Below are positions 1 to 10,273 of a stretch of 40,050 nucleotides of DNA, one piece after another. The DNA comes from Alphaproteobacteria bacterium (lineage in GTDB: Bacteria; Pseudomonadota; Alphaproteobacteria; CAAHEQ01; UBA3637). The stretch covers positions 1 to 40,050 of the forward strand of contig JAQVGI010000010.1 in the NCBI GenBank assembly GCA_028696805.1, given 5' to 3'. Each line of letters opens with the position of its first letter. Within the stretch, counting starts at the first letter, position 1. Below the pieces are notes generated by a model. That model searched no databases, had not been told where the DNA came from, and saw nothing but the letters and a program-made list of their open reading frames with translations. Both the position numbers and the translations under genes were made by a program.

Positions 1-212
1 ATGAGCATCGGCCCCTTCTTCGTGGGGATGTCGGCGTACTCGATGACGTCGACGATGGGACGCGAGCCGATCTTGCGGATGCAGCCCAGGGACTTCAGCG
101 GGCGGCCGCCGTATCCGATGCGGACGAACCCGCCGGAGATCCGGCGGATCAGCCGGCGGCGGACATCGACGAGCTGAATCCCGAAGCCGCCGAAGCGGAC
201 GTGCTGGAATAA
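1..212 (+). CDS. C-terminal tail of an unidentified protein (5' end outside window)
   Basis: An open frame enters from the window edge and ends at TAA 210-212, 13 bases before the next start. The last 35 or so codons encode an acidic Ala/Asp/Glu/Pro-rich tail ending ADVLE, typical of a disordered C-terminus. I cannot name the protein. The first ~95 bases look unlike a coding + strand here: this frame has rare codons, while a minus-strand frame over the same bases has almost only G or C in third positions. Either the C-terminal tail is real and the first ~95 bases are foreign (contig-edge chimera), or a minus-strand gene begins here. The reading is trusted only for the last ~115 bases. Confidence 0.35.
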   Translation, partial: EHRPLLRGDVGVLDDVDDGTRADLADAAQGLQRAAAVSDADEPAGDPADQPAADIDELNPEAAEADVLE

Positions 213-225
213 AAAGGGGAGCGAT

Positions 226-1707
226 ATGAAAAAAGCGATATGGGCTTTGGCGCTGGGCGCCGGATTGTGCGCCGCATCCGCGTCCGCGGGCTATTTCATC
301 CCGGACAGCCAGGCCTTCGATTTCCTGGGCAAGGGCAAGGCGAAGAAAACAACGGCGGCGCGCCCGGCCGAGCCGTCGACCAGCGCGATGATCCAGAAAA
401 TGTTCGCCTACGCCTTCGGCGCGCGCGACGACCAGGTGATCGTCGTCCCCCAAAGCGCGGATTTCGTCGTCAGCGTGCCGGCGAACAGCGGGCTGGGCAT
501 CGTCGAGGACGCGGAGGGCGACGACCAGACGAACACGTTCCTGATGGAAAAAGCGGATGATTTCTTCCGCATGACGCAATACAGGATGTCCCTGTCGGAC
601 ATCAGGCAGATACAGCCGTTCATCTTTCCGTTCATTTTAGGCACCCCGATTTCGGCCGAAATGGCCCAGGCCGATTTATACTGGATACCGAAGTTCAACA
701 TTTTCTCGCAAAAATCCATCGCGCTGCAGCAGGCGGCCGTGGACATGCCGGGCAATATGAAGGTCGCCGCCGGCCAGGCGTCGCTGGAATCCACCACCAT
801 CGTGAACGACGCCATGCGCGACACGATGCTTGTTTACGAGCTGGGCAACGCGACGCTGTCCGCGGGCTGGGGGAGCGTTTCCGCGCAGCAGGTCAGCGGC
901 AAGACATCCTTGCTGCGCCTGCCCGTTTCCGGCCGCTGGGAGACTCATGTCGAACGCATCCAGTGGCAGAACGGCTTCATGCTCGACAACCTGTCCCTGA
1001 CGCTGCTGTCCGACAAGACGCCCGCCCTGACGGGCCGCTTCGCCGGGCGCGTCAATAAGGAAAAAACGCTGGACATCGGCTTCGACATGAGCCAGATCAC
1101 CTTCGGTCAGGCTTGGGCGTTGCTCTTTCCGCACATGCCCCGGACCATCTCGGCGCAGGTCAGCATCAGCAACCTGGATCCCGTCTTGAAAATCATCGGG
1201 GAGTATGCGACGCAGGCCCAGCAGAACCCGAACCAGGCGCCCGTCCTGAAACAGATCGCGCTGGACAAAATCAACGGCATGTGGTCGGACGTCCGGATCG
1301 ACATCAAGCAGATCAGCGCGGCGAACGAGACGACGAAGCTGACCCTGTCGGGGTGGCTTGTCCCGCCCAAAAGCGGCGTCAACGCGCTGCCCGAGGCCGA
1401 ATTGAAGATGCAGGTCGTCAACCTGGACATCCTGTCGCCGCGGCCCAAGGTGAACAAGGCCGCCTGCAACTACGCCAAGACGACCGCGCGCAAGGACGCG
1501 TCGCCGGCCGAGCTGGCCCAAATCCAGCGGGCGTGCAAGCCGCAGGGCGGCATTCTGGACGCGATGCGCCCCTACCTGAACGCGAAGGCGCGCGTGCGGG
1601 GGCCGAACAACCAGACGATCGACACCTTCGACATCGCGGTCAAAAACGACAAGGTCAAAATCAACGGCAAGGACGCGACGGCCGATTTCTTCCCGCCCAA
1701 GCCATGA
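226..1707 (+). CDS. Exported protein of unknown function, 493 aa
   Basis: The start is set by an AAGGGGAG ribosome site 6 bases upstream. Residues 1-22 form a Sec signal peptide (MKK, hydrophobic core, ASASA cleavage region). The rest is mainly beta-rich, with repeated G-W/L-x-V stretches (for example [12 protein letters not shown] around 244 and LSGWLVPPK around 383), one Cys-Asn-Tyr segment and a C-terminal [13 protein letters not shown]. The overall look resembles the large alphaproteobacterial periplasmic families of the DUF2125/DUF945 or AsmA-like type, but I cannot assign one without a profile search. It precedes sufE by an ATGA-type junction (the TGA at 1705-1707 overlaps an ATG), so it is probably co-transcribed with sufE and tolB. 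An envelope role is inferred from the signal peptide and the tol neighbours only. Confidence 0.75.
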   Translation: MKKAIWALALGAGLCAASASAGYFIPDSQAFDFLGKGKAKKTTAARPAEPSTSAMIQKMFAYAFGARDDQVIVVPQSADFVVSVPANSGLGIVEDAEGDDQTNTFLMEKADDFFRMTQYRMSLSDIRQIQPFIFPFILGTPISAEMAQADLYWIPKFNIFSQKSIALQQAAVDMPGNMKVAAGQASLESTTIVNDAMRDTMLVYELGNATLSAGWGSVSAQQVSGKTSLLRLPVSGRWETHVERIQWQNGFMLDNLSLTLLSDKTPALTGRFAGRVNKEKTLDIGFDMSQITFGQAWALLFPHMPRTISAQVSISNLDPVLKIIGEYATQAQQNPNQAPVLKQIALDKINGMWSDVRIDIKQISAANETTKLTLSGWLVPPKSGVNALPEAELKMQVVNLDILSPRPKVNKAACNYAKTTARKDASPAELAQIQRACKPQGGILDAMRPYLNAKARVRGPNNQTIDTFDIAVKNDKVKINGKDATADFFPPKP

Positions 1708-1721
1708 CGGAGGCCGGACGC

Positions 1722-2123
1722 ATGACGGAACGCGAGCTGCTGGAAAACTTTTCGTGCCTGACGGACTGGGAGGACAAATACCGCTATCTGATCGAGCTGG
1801 GCGACGCGCTGCCCGCCTTTCCCGAAGCGGACAAGACGCCGGCGCATGCCGTGCCGGGGTGCCAGTCACGGGTCTGGATGACCCATCGGCGGCGGGGGGA
1901 CAGGCATTTTTTCAACATCGCGGGGGACGCGCATATCGTCCGCGGGCTGGCGGCGATCCTGCTGGTTCTGGTCGACGGGCGGACGGTGGCGGAGATTCAA
2001 TCCGTCGATTTCGACGCGGCATTCCGGCGGCTGGGGCTGCTGGAGCATTTGTCGCCGACGCGCCGCAACGGCTTCGCATCCCTCGTCCAGCGCGTCCAGG
2101 AATCGGCGCGGGAGGACGCATGA
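1722..2123 (+). CDS. sufE: SufE, cysteine desulfurase sulfur acceptor
   Basis: This 133-residue protein takes persulfide sulfur from SufS on an active-site Cys and passes it to the SufBCD scaffold for Fe-S cluster assembly. The family signature PGCQSRVW is present, with the acceptor Cys at residue 47, and the flanking segments ([31 protein letters not shown]) match the fold. An alternative in-frame ATG at 1704 overlaps the upstream stop. I chose 1722 because GGAGG at 1709-1713 sits about 8 bases before it. The stop overlaps the tolB start (ATGA). No sufS or sufBCD genes are in the window, so the Suf partner is assumed. Fe-S supply fits the ferredoxin-rich hydrogenase and radical SAM proteins encoded further on. 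Confidence 0.93.
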   Translation: MTERELLENFSCLTDWEDKYRYLIELGDALPAFPEADKTPAHAVPGCQSRVWMTHRRRGDRHFFNIAGDAHIVRGLAAILLVLVDGRTVAEIQSVDFDAAFRRLGLLEHLSPTRRNGFASLVQRVQESAREDA

Positions 2124-3433
2124 CCCTTATCAGATTTTTTGTGCTCGTTTTCTTTTTCGCGCTGCCGGCCGCCGCCGAGCTGCGGATCGATGTGACGGGC
2201 GCCCGGTCCGAGCCGACGCCGGTCGCGTTCCCCGACATCGGCGCCTATACCCCGGAAACGCAGGCGATCGCCGCCGACATGGCGCGCGTCATCGAATCGG
2301 ATCTGGTGCGCTCGGGCCTGTTCCGCATCGTGAACCGGGACGCGTATATCCAGCACCTGGCCTCCGTGTCCGACCGGCCGCGCTTCGCGGACTGGCAGGC
2401 CATCAAGGCACACGCGCTGATTCAGGCGCAGCTGGACGCGATGCCGGACGGCGCGATCCGGATTTCGTTCCGCCTGTGGGACGTGTTCATGCAGCAGCAG
2501 ATGGAGGACCGCGTCCTGTCCACGGCGCCGGACGGCTGGCGCAAGCTGGCGCACCGGGTCGCGGACATCGTCTATTCCCGCATCACCGGCGAGACGGGGT
2601 ATTTCGACACGAAAGTCGCTTTCATTTCCGAAACGGGCAACCAGCGCAAGCGCACCAAGCGGCTGGCCGTGATGGACTCGGACGGCGCGAATGTCCGCTA
2701 CCTGACGGACGGCGCGGACATGGTTTTGACGCCGCGCTTTTCGCCGAACATGCGGGAAATCGCCTATTTTTCGTATAAGGGCGGCCAGCCGCGCGTCTAC
2801 ATCATGGATCTGGCGACGAACGCGTCGCGGCTGGTCGGCCAGTTCGCGGGCATGACCTTCGCGCCGCGCTTTTCGCCGGACGGGCGGAAGCTGATCATGT
2901 CGCTGGCGACGCGCGGCAATTCGGACATCTACCTGCACGACCTGGCGACCGGCCAGACGACGCAGCTGACCAACAATCCGGCGATCGACACATCGCCGTC
3001 CTTTGCGCCCGACGGCAAAAAAATAGTCTTCAACTCGGACCGCAGCGGGCGGCAGCAGCTGTATGTCATGGACGCGGACGGCGGCAATGTCCGGCGCATC
3101 TCGTTCGGCGAGGGCAGCTACGCGACGCCGGTCTGGTCCCCGCGCGGCGATTACATCGCGTTCACGAAAATCAAGGACGGCCAGTTCCATATCGGCCTGA
3201 TGCGGCCGGACGGCGCGGGCGAGCGCCTGATCGTCAACGGATGGGCGGTCGAGGCTCCGTCATGGGCGCCGAACGGGCGCGTTCTGTCCTTCTTCCGCCA
3301 GGAGCCGTGGGACGAACGCGGCGCCGGCGGGCGGACGAAAATCTACACGATCGACGTCACCGGATACCATGAGCAGCTGATTCCGACGCCGCAGGACGCC
3401 TCGTCGCCGGCATGGTCGCCGCTGCTGCATTAA
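2120..3433 (+). CDS. tolB: TolB, periplasmic beta-propeller of the Tol-Pal system
   Basis: A 437-residue periplasmic protein that binds Pal and TolA and supports outer-membrane constriction at division. A signal peptide (residues 1-20, ending AAAE) is followed by the alpha/beta N-terminal domain (about 20-165, with [14 protein letters not shown]) and a six-bladed propeller with repeated RFSPDGRKL / [11 protein letters not shown] / [11 protein letters not shown] blade motifs. The length is normal for TolB. The ATG overlaps the sufE stop and has GGAGGA at 2111-2116. tolQ, tolR and tolA are not immediately upstream; sufE and an exported protein are there instead, so the operon is rearranged or split compared with the common tolQRAB-pal order. 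pal follows after one inserted lipoprotein gene. Confidence 0.96.
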   Translation: MTLIRFFVLVFFFALPAAAELRIDVTGARSEPTPVAFPDIGAYTPETQAIAADMARVIESDLVRSGLFRIVNRDAYIQHLASVSDRPRFADWQAIKAHALIQAQLDAMPDGAIRISFRLWDVFMQQQMEDRVLSTAPDGWRKLAHRVADIVYSRITGETGYFDTKVAFISETGNQRKRTKRLAVMDSDGANVRYLTDGADMVLTPRFSPNMREIAYFSYKGGQPRVYIMDLATNASRLVGQFAGMTFAPRFSPDGRKLIMSLATRGNSDIYLHDLATGQTTQLTNNPAIDTSPSFAPDGKKIVFNSDRSGRQQLYVMDADGGNVRRISFGEGSYATPVWSPRGDYIAFTKIKDGQFHIGLMRPDGAGERLIVNGWAVEAPSWAPNGRVLSFFRQEPWDERGAGGRTKIYTIDVTGYHEQLIPTPQDASSPAWSPLLH

Positions 3434-3441
3434 AAAAAGTG

Positions 3442-3470
3442 TTGATTTCCGTTTAAAAAGGGGATAAAAG
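3442..3470 (+). promoter_or_regulatory. Possible sigma70 promoter before the 3505 lipoprotein
   Basis: TTGATT (3442-3447), a 17-base spacer, then TAAAAG (3465-3470), in the 71-base gap after tolB. The -35 is good and the -10 weak. It could allow the lipoprotein and pal to be expressed apart from tolB. Confidence 0.4.
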
Positions 3471-3504
3471 GGAAACAAGCAGGTTTGAAACAAAGGAGTC
3501 GCCG

Positions 3505-4176
3505 ATGAAAAAATTGCTCACTGCCGCGCTGTGTCTGGCCGTCGTTGCGTGCCAATCGCACGAGTTCGATCCGGATATCGACCGGGCGCAGGCCGCGCGC
3601 AACACCGCCAAGGCGGAATACGTGCTGGAAAAAGGATGCCCCTTCGCGCGGGAGGACGCGGCTTTCCGGGATTGCGTCTACGCGACCTATATGAGCTCAT
3701 CGCCGAGGACTTTCAAGGCGAAGGAGCTGGACGACGGGCAGTCCATCGCGGTCGTCAGCGACGCCAAGCGCCAGGCCGTCAATGTCAAGACCACCAAGAC
3801 GACGACCATCGAAACGACCGAAAAAATCACGACGCCGGCGGGCGTGACCGAAACGGTGCACGAGCCGATTATCACGCAGACGACGGATGAATACACCCTC
3901 CGCAGCGGACAGGATCGGGCCGCAGTGATCACGCAGCCGAAGACCATCGTTGTCCGGGAGACGACTTTCGCCGAGCCTGTTCCGCCGCCACCGCCGCCGG
4001 CCGCCGCAGAAAAGCCCGCGCCGCCGCAACCCGCCCTGAAAAAGCCGGAGCCCCCGAAACCCGAGCCCAAAAAGACCTGGTGGGACGAATACAAGGAGCA
4101 GAACAAACCGGATGCGCCGGATGCCTGCGACTGCAACAACCCCAACGAGGCCTGCCCGCGGTGCTATAACAAATGA
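3505..4176 (+). CDS. Proline-rich lipoprotein inserted between tolB and pal
   Basis: A 223-residue protein with a lipoprotein signal peptide: hydrophobic LLTAALCLAVVA followed by the lipobox Cys at residue 16. Residues about 17-75 are charged with a Cys pair (GCPF, DCVY). Residues 90-140 are strikingly Thr-rich (KTTKTTTIETTEKITT). A TonB/TolA-like Pro/Lys/Ala linker then runs from about 155 to 190 (PPPPPP, KPEPPKPEPKK), and the protein ends in a small Cys cluster (CDCNN, EACPRC). AAAGGAG lies 6 bases before the ATG. I do not recognise a family. Position and architecture suggest an outer-membrane-anchored, wall- or periplasm-spanning partner of Tol-Pal, but that is inference. The C-terminal Cys cluster could form disulfides or bind metal. 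Confidence 0.8.
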   Translation: MKKLLTAALCLAVVACQSHEFDPDIDRAQAARNTAKAEYVLEKGCPFAREDAAFRDCVYATYMSSSPRTFKAKELDDGQSIAVVSDAKRQAVNVKTTKTTTIETTEKITTPAGVTETVHEPIITQTTDEYTLRSGQDRAAVITQPKTIVVRETTFAEPVPPPPPPAAAEKPAPPQPALKKPEPPKPEPKKTWWDEYKEQNKPDAPDACDCNNPNEACPRCYNK

Positions 4177-4183
4177 CGCGTTT

Positions 4184-4207
4184 CCCCCCGACAACGCCGC
4201 CGGGGGG
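4184..4207 (+). other. G:C hairpin between the lipoprotein gene and pal
   Basis: CCCCCCG (4184-4190) pairs perfectly with CGGGGGG (4201-4207) across a 10-base loop, 7 bases after the lipoprotein stop. No T-run follows, so it is not a standard intrinsic terminator; it may be an mRNA processing or stability element, or an attenuator before pal. Confidence 0.5.
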
Positions 4208-4271
4208 CTGTATCGATGAAAAAAACCGGGGAATGGGGCGTCGTTCCCGCTATTTTGAGAAAGGAATGAAC

Positions 4272-4760
4272 ATGTTCAAACAATTATGCGCCGTGATGAT
4301 GGCCTGCGCGATCCTGTCCGGCTGCGCCGGCAAAAGCGGATCCGAATTATACGGCGAGGACGGCGGCTGGAAAGACGACGTCAACATCATGGATTTGAAA
4401 ACGACCGGCCTGACCGACAAGCTGAAAGCGACCGGATACGATGTCGTCTACTTCAAGCTGGACAGCTCGGAGCTGAACGCGGAGGCGCGCGCCAACCTGG
4501 CGAAGCAGGCCGTGTGGCTGAAGGACAACCCGAAGGCTTTGATCGTGGTCGAGGGCAACTGCGACGAGCGCGGAACGACCGAATACAACCTGGCGCTGGG
4601 CGAGCACCGCGCGAACGCCGCGCGGAACTACCTGATGTCCAACGGCATCGAGGCCAAGCGCATCCGGACCATCTCCTACGGCAAGGACAAGCCGGCGGCG
4701 TTGGGATCGACCGAGGAAGCCTGGGCCAAAAATCGGAACGCGGCGAGCGTCGCCTACTAA
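4272..4760 (+). CDS. pal: Pal, peptidoglycan-associated lipoprotein
   Basis: A 162-residue outer-membrane lipoprotein that binds peptidoglycan and TolB. The lipobox LSGC puts the lipidated Cys at residue 18. A short linker leads to the OmpA-C domain (about 55-162), with the hallmark stretch GNCDERGTTEYNLALGEHRA and the SYGKDKP / NRNAA region that binds diaminopimelate. An open frame extends upstream, but AAGGA at 4261-4265 sits 6 bases before the ATG at 4272, and the signal peptide only makes sense from there; 4266 is a close alternative. The final residues read NRNAASVAY, where most Pal proteins have NRRA-V; this is a mild divergence. cpoB follows. Confidence 0.96.
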   Translation: MFKQLCAVMMACAILSGCAGKSGSELYGEDGGWKDDVNIMDLKTTGLTDKLKATGYDVVYFKLDSSELNAEARANLAKQAVWLKDNPKALIVVEGNCDERGTTEYNLALGEHRANAARNYLMSNGIEAKRIRTISYGKDKPAALGSTEEAWAKNRNAASVAY

Positions 4761-4773
4761 AAAAATACGATTT

Positions 4774-4803
4774 TTGTTGAAAACGCGAACCCTTCCGTAT
4801 AAA
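4774..4803 (+). promoter_or_regulatory. Possible cpoB promoter nested in the pal hairpin
   Basis: TTGTTG (4774-4779), an 18-base spacer, then TATAAA (4798-4803). The -10 lies inside the loop of the hairpin and the spacer forms its left arm, so termination of upstream transcripts and initiation for cpoB-tilS share the same bases. Confidence 0.5.
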
Positions 4804-4817
4804 ATGGCGGAAGGGTT
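4788..4817 (+). terminator. Perfect 10-bp hairpin after pal
   Basis: AACCCTTCCG (4788-4797) and CGGAAGGGTT (4808-4817) are exact inverse complements with a 10-base loop, followed by TTCGTTT. It is a plausible intrinsic terminator or attenuator for the tolB-pal transcript. Its loop contains the TATAAA of the promoter entered separately. Confidence 0.6.
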
Positions 4818-4836
4818 TCGTTTGGGGAGTCAATCG

Positions 4837-5502
4837 ATGAAAAAAATCGCGTTTCTTTTAATGCTGGCCGTTTCCGTTTCCGCGGGGGCGCAGCCGGCGG
4901 CCGAAATTCAGAACATAGACGAGCTCTACGCCCGGCTGGACGATCAGGAGCAGGTCATCAAATCCCTGACCGGCAAGACCGAGGAGCTGGCCGACCGGCT
5001 GGACAAGCTGGACGAGCGCGTCGGCAGGATGAACGCGGACATCGACATGCGCTTCCAGACGCTGGCGAAGCCGGAGCCGAAACCGGAGCCGAAGCCCGTC
5101 CAGCCCGCCGCGGAGCAGACGGAGCAGCAGCGGTATGACGCGGCCTACGCGCTGATGAAAAAAGGCGACCATGCGGGCGCCGAAACCGCTTTCCGCGCGT
5201 TCATCCGGGCCTATCCGAAATCGAAGCTGGCCGGCAACGCCAACTACTGGATCGGGGAGACGCTGTATGCGCGCGGCCGGCATGCCGAGGCTGTCGGCGT
5301 GTTTGCGGACGGGCTCGCCGCATACAAAAGCAACGCCAAGGCGCCGGACAATATGCTGAAACTGGGCCTGTCGCTGAAACACCTGAACAAGCGGGCGGAG
5401 GCATGCGCGGCTTTCACGGGGCTGGCCGCCGAGTTCCCGAAAGCCGGCGACGCCGTCAAAGCGCGCGCGGCGGACGAGGCGAAAAAACTCGCATGCCCGT
5501 GA
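4837..5502 (+). CDS. cpoB: CpoB (YbgF), Tol-Pal-linked division coordinator
   Basis: A 221-residue periplasmic protein that couples Tol-Pal constriction to peptidoglycan synthesis. A signal peptide (1-18, ending SAGA) precedes an N-terminal coiled coil (about 22-70, heptad-rich with EELADRLDKLDERV). A Pro/Lys/Glu linker (KPEPKPEPKP) follows, then a C-terminal TPR domain (about 95-221: YDAAYALMKKGDHAGAE, then NYWIGETLYARGRHAEA, then LKLGLSLKHLNKRAEA). The length is typical. GGGGAG at 4824-4829 sets the start at 4837 even though the frame is open further upstream. Its 3' end overlaps the tilS start by 10 bases. Confidence 0.93.
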   Translation: MKKIAFLLMLAVSVSAGAQPAAEIQNIDELYARLDDQEQVIKSLTGKTEELADRLDKLDERVGRMNADIDMRFQTLAKPEPKPEPKPVQPAAEQTEQQRYDAAYALMKKGDHAGAETAFRAFIRAYPKSKLAGNANYWIGETLYARGRHAEAVGVFADGLAAYKSNAKAPDNMLKLGLSLKHLNKRAEACAAFTGLAAEFPKAGDAVKARAADEAKKLACP

Positions 5503-6717
5503 TCGACGCATCCTGGCTCGCGCAGCGGATCGCCGCGCTTTCCTTGAAACCGGATGAGCGCGTCGCGGTCGCGGTGTCCGGCGGCGCGGACAGCGTCTGC
5601 CTGGCCCTGCTGATGAAAAAAGCACGCCTGAATATCGTCGCCGTCACGATCGACCACGGGCTGCGGCCGGAATCCGCGGCGGAGGCCGCCGCCGTGCACG
5701 CCCAGATGCGCCGCTTGAAAATCCCGCACGAAACGCTGGCCTGGACGGGCGCGAAGCCCAAGACGCGCATCGAGGAAACGGCGCGCGCCAAACGATACGA
5801 ATTGCTGACGCGGTTCTGCCGCGACAACGGCATCCAGTTCCTGTTCCTGGCGCACCACCAAAACGACCAGGCCGAAACATTCTGGGCGCGGCTGGCGCGC
5901 GGCAGCGGGCTGGACGGGCTGGCGGCGATGGACACGCAAACCGGACGCGGCGGCATCACGCTGGTGCGCCCGCTGCTGGATCAGCCCAAGCAGGCCATCC
6001 TCGACACCTTGAAAAAACACCGGCAGACATGGGCCGAAGACGCGATGAATGCCGATGCGGCGTTCGAGCGCGTCCGGTGGCGGCGCCATCAGAAAACCCT
6101 CTCGGACATCGGCCTGACGCCCGAAAAAGTCGGCAAATCCGCCGGGCGGCTGGCCCGCGCGAAGCAGGCGCTGGATTTCTACGCGCGGCAGGCGTTCCGC
6201 CGCTGCGTCCGCGTTTATCCCCAAGGATATGCCCTGATCCGGCGGGATGCGGACAATCCGCCCGAGATTCAAATCCGCCTGATCCAGCTGCTGCTGGACA
6301 TCATCGGCCAGTCGGACCGGCCCGCCTCGCTGGATTTTTTGGAAAACTACATCGCGGAGCGCCCCAAAACCGCCACCATCGGCGATTGCTGCCTGACGCG
6401 CCACAAAAACGGCCTGTATGTCGCCAAGGAATACGCGCGGCAGGAAAAGCCCAAGCACCTTCCGGCCGGCGTTTTGGACACCTGGGACAGGTTCCTGGTC
6501 TACGCCACGGCGGATGTCGTGCTGTCCAACCGCCCCGTCCGGCGCGACGACCGCCTGCCGCATTTGGTGCGCCAGTCCCTCGTCCAGGCCGCCGCCGGCG
6601 GCAAGCCGGTCGCCGTCCGATACATCCGCACCGACAAAGAGCTTGCAAAAATCATCGGAAAACCCTATAAAAAGGGAGAGAGAAAGAGCGTTTATTGTTT
6701 ACTGACAAGGAGCCGCG

Positions 6718-6725
<8 letters not shown>
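5493..6725 (+). CDS. tilS: TilS, tRNA(Ile)-lysidine synthase
   Basis: A 410-residue enzyme that converts the wobble C34 of tRNA-Ile(CAU) to lysidine using ATP and lysine, so that the tRNA reads AUA. The N-terminal PP-loop motif SGGADS (residues 29-34), HGLRPES and [11 protein letters not shown] are clear. The C-terminal half is divergent, as is common. I place the start at the ATG overlapping the cpoB stop, because the frame upstream is the shadow of cpoB and the family begins just before the PP-loop. The ribosome site is weak, consistent with translational coupling. The last 8 bases overlap ftsH, and the ftsH promoter lies inside this gene. Confidence 0.95.
6643..6671 (+). promoter_or_regulatory. 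sigma70 promoter for ftsH inside tilS
   Basis: TTGCAA (6643-6648), a 17-base spacer, then TATAAA (6666-6671), about 46 bases before the ftsH ATG. It overlaps the end of tilS coding sequence. Confidence 0.65.
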
Positions 6726-8589
<1,864 letters not shown>

Positions 8590-8595
8590 AGCCGG

Positions 8596-10272
8596 CTAAT
8601 CCAGCGCCCGATACGCCGGAAAGCGCCCCTGCGCGACCTCGTCCAGCGATGTCAGCGGCTGGTCCATCAGCGACCGGTAGACCCAGTAATTGACCATGAT
8701 GCGCTCGGCGAACGCGCGCGTTTCCTTGCTCGGGATGCTTTCCAGGAACAGCAGCGGGTCGCCGTCGTATTTCATCTTGCGGCTTTTCCATTTGGCCAGG
8801 TTCCCCGGCCCGGCGTTGTAGGCGACCGCCGTGTAAATCAGGTTGTTTTCAATCTGCGGATTTTGCAGCAGGTTGCGCAGATAAATCTGGCCGAGCGCCA
8901 GGTTGTATTCCGGCTCCTTCAAGTTCTGGACTTTCCACGGGTAGGCCATCTGGCGCGCCAGCTCGCGGGCCGTCTTGGGCATCAGCTGCATCAGCCCGAC
9001 GGCGCCGGCCGCGCTCTGGGCCCTGTCGTTGAAGCAGGACTCCTGGCGCACGAAGGCATACACCAGCGCCTTGTCCACCCGCCACCCGTTCGTCGGCGTC
9101 CAGTTCGGCGCCGGATACCGCGCGCCGTTGTCGCCGTTGACCTGCCCGGTCAGGCCCATCAGGTCCTCCTCGAATCCGGCCTTTTGCGAAATCATCCGCA
9201 GGATGCTCCTGGCCTCCGCGTCCGCTTCCAGATACAGCTGCGACAGCTCGCGCTTCGCCCACTCGTCCCGCCCGATCTGGCGCAGCGCATACACGCGCGT
9301 CAGCGCCGGATGCGAAAAATCCGCCGTCACATCGTCGTTCGCCTCGCCGGGAATATCCCAGACATGGTTCAAATCCTGGCCCAGCAGCCGCATCGCCAGC
9401 AACCCGTAGAACACGCGCGGATTTTCCGCCGCCCGCGACAGGTATTTCTTCACATGCTCGAACCGCCCCGTCTTGATATGGGCGCGCGCCGTCCAGAAAG
9501 ACGCGCTCGCGCGCAGCAGCGGGTATGTCGCGCTGTGGTCGGACACATAGGCGAAGTAATCCGCGGACTCCTCGAACCGCCCCTGCCGCCAGGCGACCAG
9601 GCCGGCCGTCCACGCGGCCAGCGGGGTTTTCTTGACATTGATCTGTTTCAGCTGCTCGGCCGCCAGCCGGTCATGCCCGTCCAGGAAATACGAAAACGCC
9701 AGCGCCGTCCGCGCGCTCGCGATGTCCGCCCGGGGTATCAGCCGGCGCATCTCGTCCGATTCGATATGCCGGCGCGCGCGCAGCGTCTGGCCGGTCGCCA
9801 GCGCCCGCGCGATCTGGCGCATCAATGTCGTCGCCTTCCGATTGGCGTATACTTTTCCGCGCACCAGGTCTATCGGCTCCTGCCGCGTCACATAGCTGCA
9901 TGCGCCCGACTGCCCGCCGAAGATGCTCTTGGGCCGCGCCGCCGGCAGCCGGGCCTTCTTCTGCTTGCCCAGCGCGTAGACGTCCGCGGCCATCGGAAAA
10001 TCGCCGTATGCGTCCAGCCACGCCGTTATCTCGGCCGCCTTCGTCGGGTAGCCCTTCGCGAAAAAGCGGTGATACAGCACATACCCGTTCAGCACGTCGT
10101 CGTCCAGAACGCCCGTCAATTTCCGGGCGCCGGCGAAATCGCCTTTTTCCTGCAATGTGAAAATCTTCCGATACACCTGCGCGTCGGATTCGGATAACAC
10201 GTCCGGCGTGCCGGCCCACGCCGCCGGACACCAGAGAAGCATAACCGCCCAAAAAGCGCAGCGTCCCGTCAT
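8596..10272 (-). CDS. Soluble lytic murein transglycosylase
   Basis: A 558-residue periplasmic enzyme that cleaves the MurNAc-GlcNAc bond of peptidoglycan to give 1,6-anhydro ends. A signal peptide (1-20, AAWAG) precedes a long alpha-superhelical U-domain (about 30-390, many short helical repeats such as ALAFSYFLDGHDRLAAEQL). The C-terminal goose-lysozyme-like SLT domain carries the catalytic Glu at about 411 (FVRQESCFN), then GAVGLMQLMP and AYNAGPGN, all family hallmarks. It is downstream of, and one base from, another exported-protein gene, and divergent from a Mur ligase/LD-carboxypeptidase pair, which fits a peptidoglycan-turnover locus. Slt70-type is the best guess within the family. Confidence 0.93.
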   Translation of the reverse strand: MTGRCAFWAVMLLWCPAAWAGTPDVLSESDAQVYRKIFTLQEKGDFAGARKLTGVLDDDVLNGYVLYHRFFAKGYPTKAAEITAWLDAYGDFPMAADVYALGKQKKARLPAARPKSIFGGQSGACSYVTRQEPIDLVRGKVYANRKATTLMRQIARALATGQTLRARRHIESDEMRRLIPRADIASARTALAFSYFLDGHDRLAAEQLKQINVKKTPLAAWTAGLVAWRQGRFEESADYFAYVSDHSATYPLLRASASFWTARAHIKTGRFEHVKKYLSRAAENPRVFYGLLAMRLLGQDLNHVWDIPGEANDDVTADFSHPALTRVYALRQIGRDEWAKRELSQLYLEADAEARSILRMISQKAGFEEDLMGLTGQVNGDNGARYPAPNWTPTNGWRVDKALVYAFVRQESCFNDRAQSAAGAVGLMQLMPKTARELARQMAYPWKVQNLKEPEYNLALGQIYLRNLLQNPQIENNLIYTAVAYNAGPGNLAKWKSRKMKYDGDPLLFLESIPSKETRAFAERIMVNYWVYRSLMDQPLTSLDEVAQGRFPAYRALD

Positions 10273-10273
10273 C

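Noticed and set aside
676-1869. Long minus-strand open frame opposite the first exported protein
   Set aside because: Shadow of the + strand gene: Arg/Val/Gln-rich low-information peptide without ribosome site or family motifs. The same holds for the long antisense frames opposite tolB, ftsH, mnmG and cysS.
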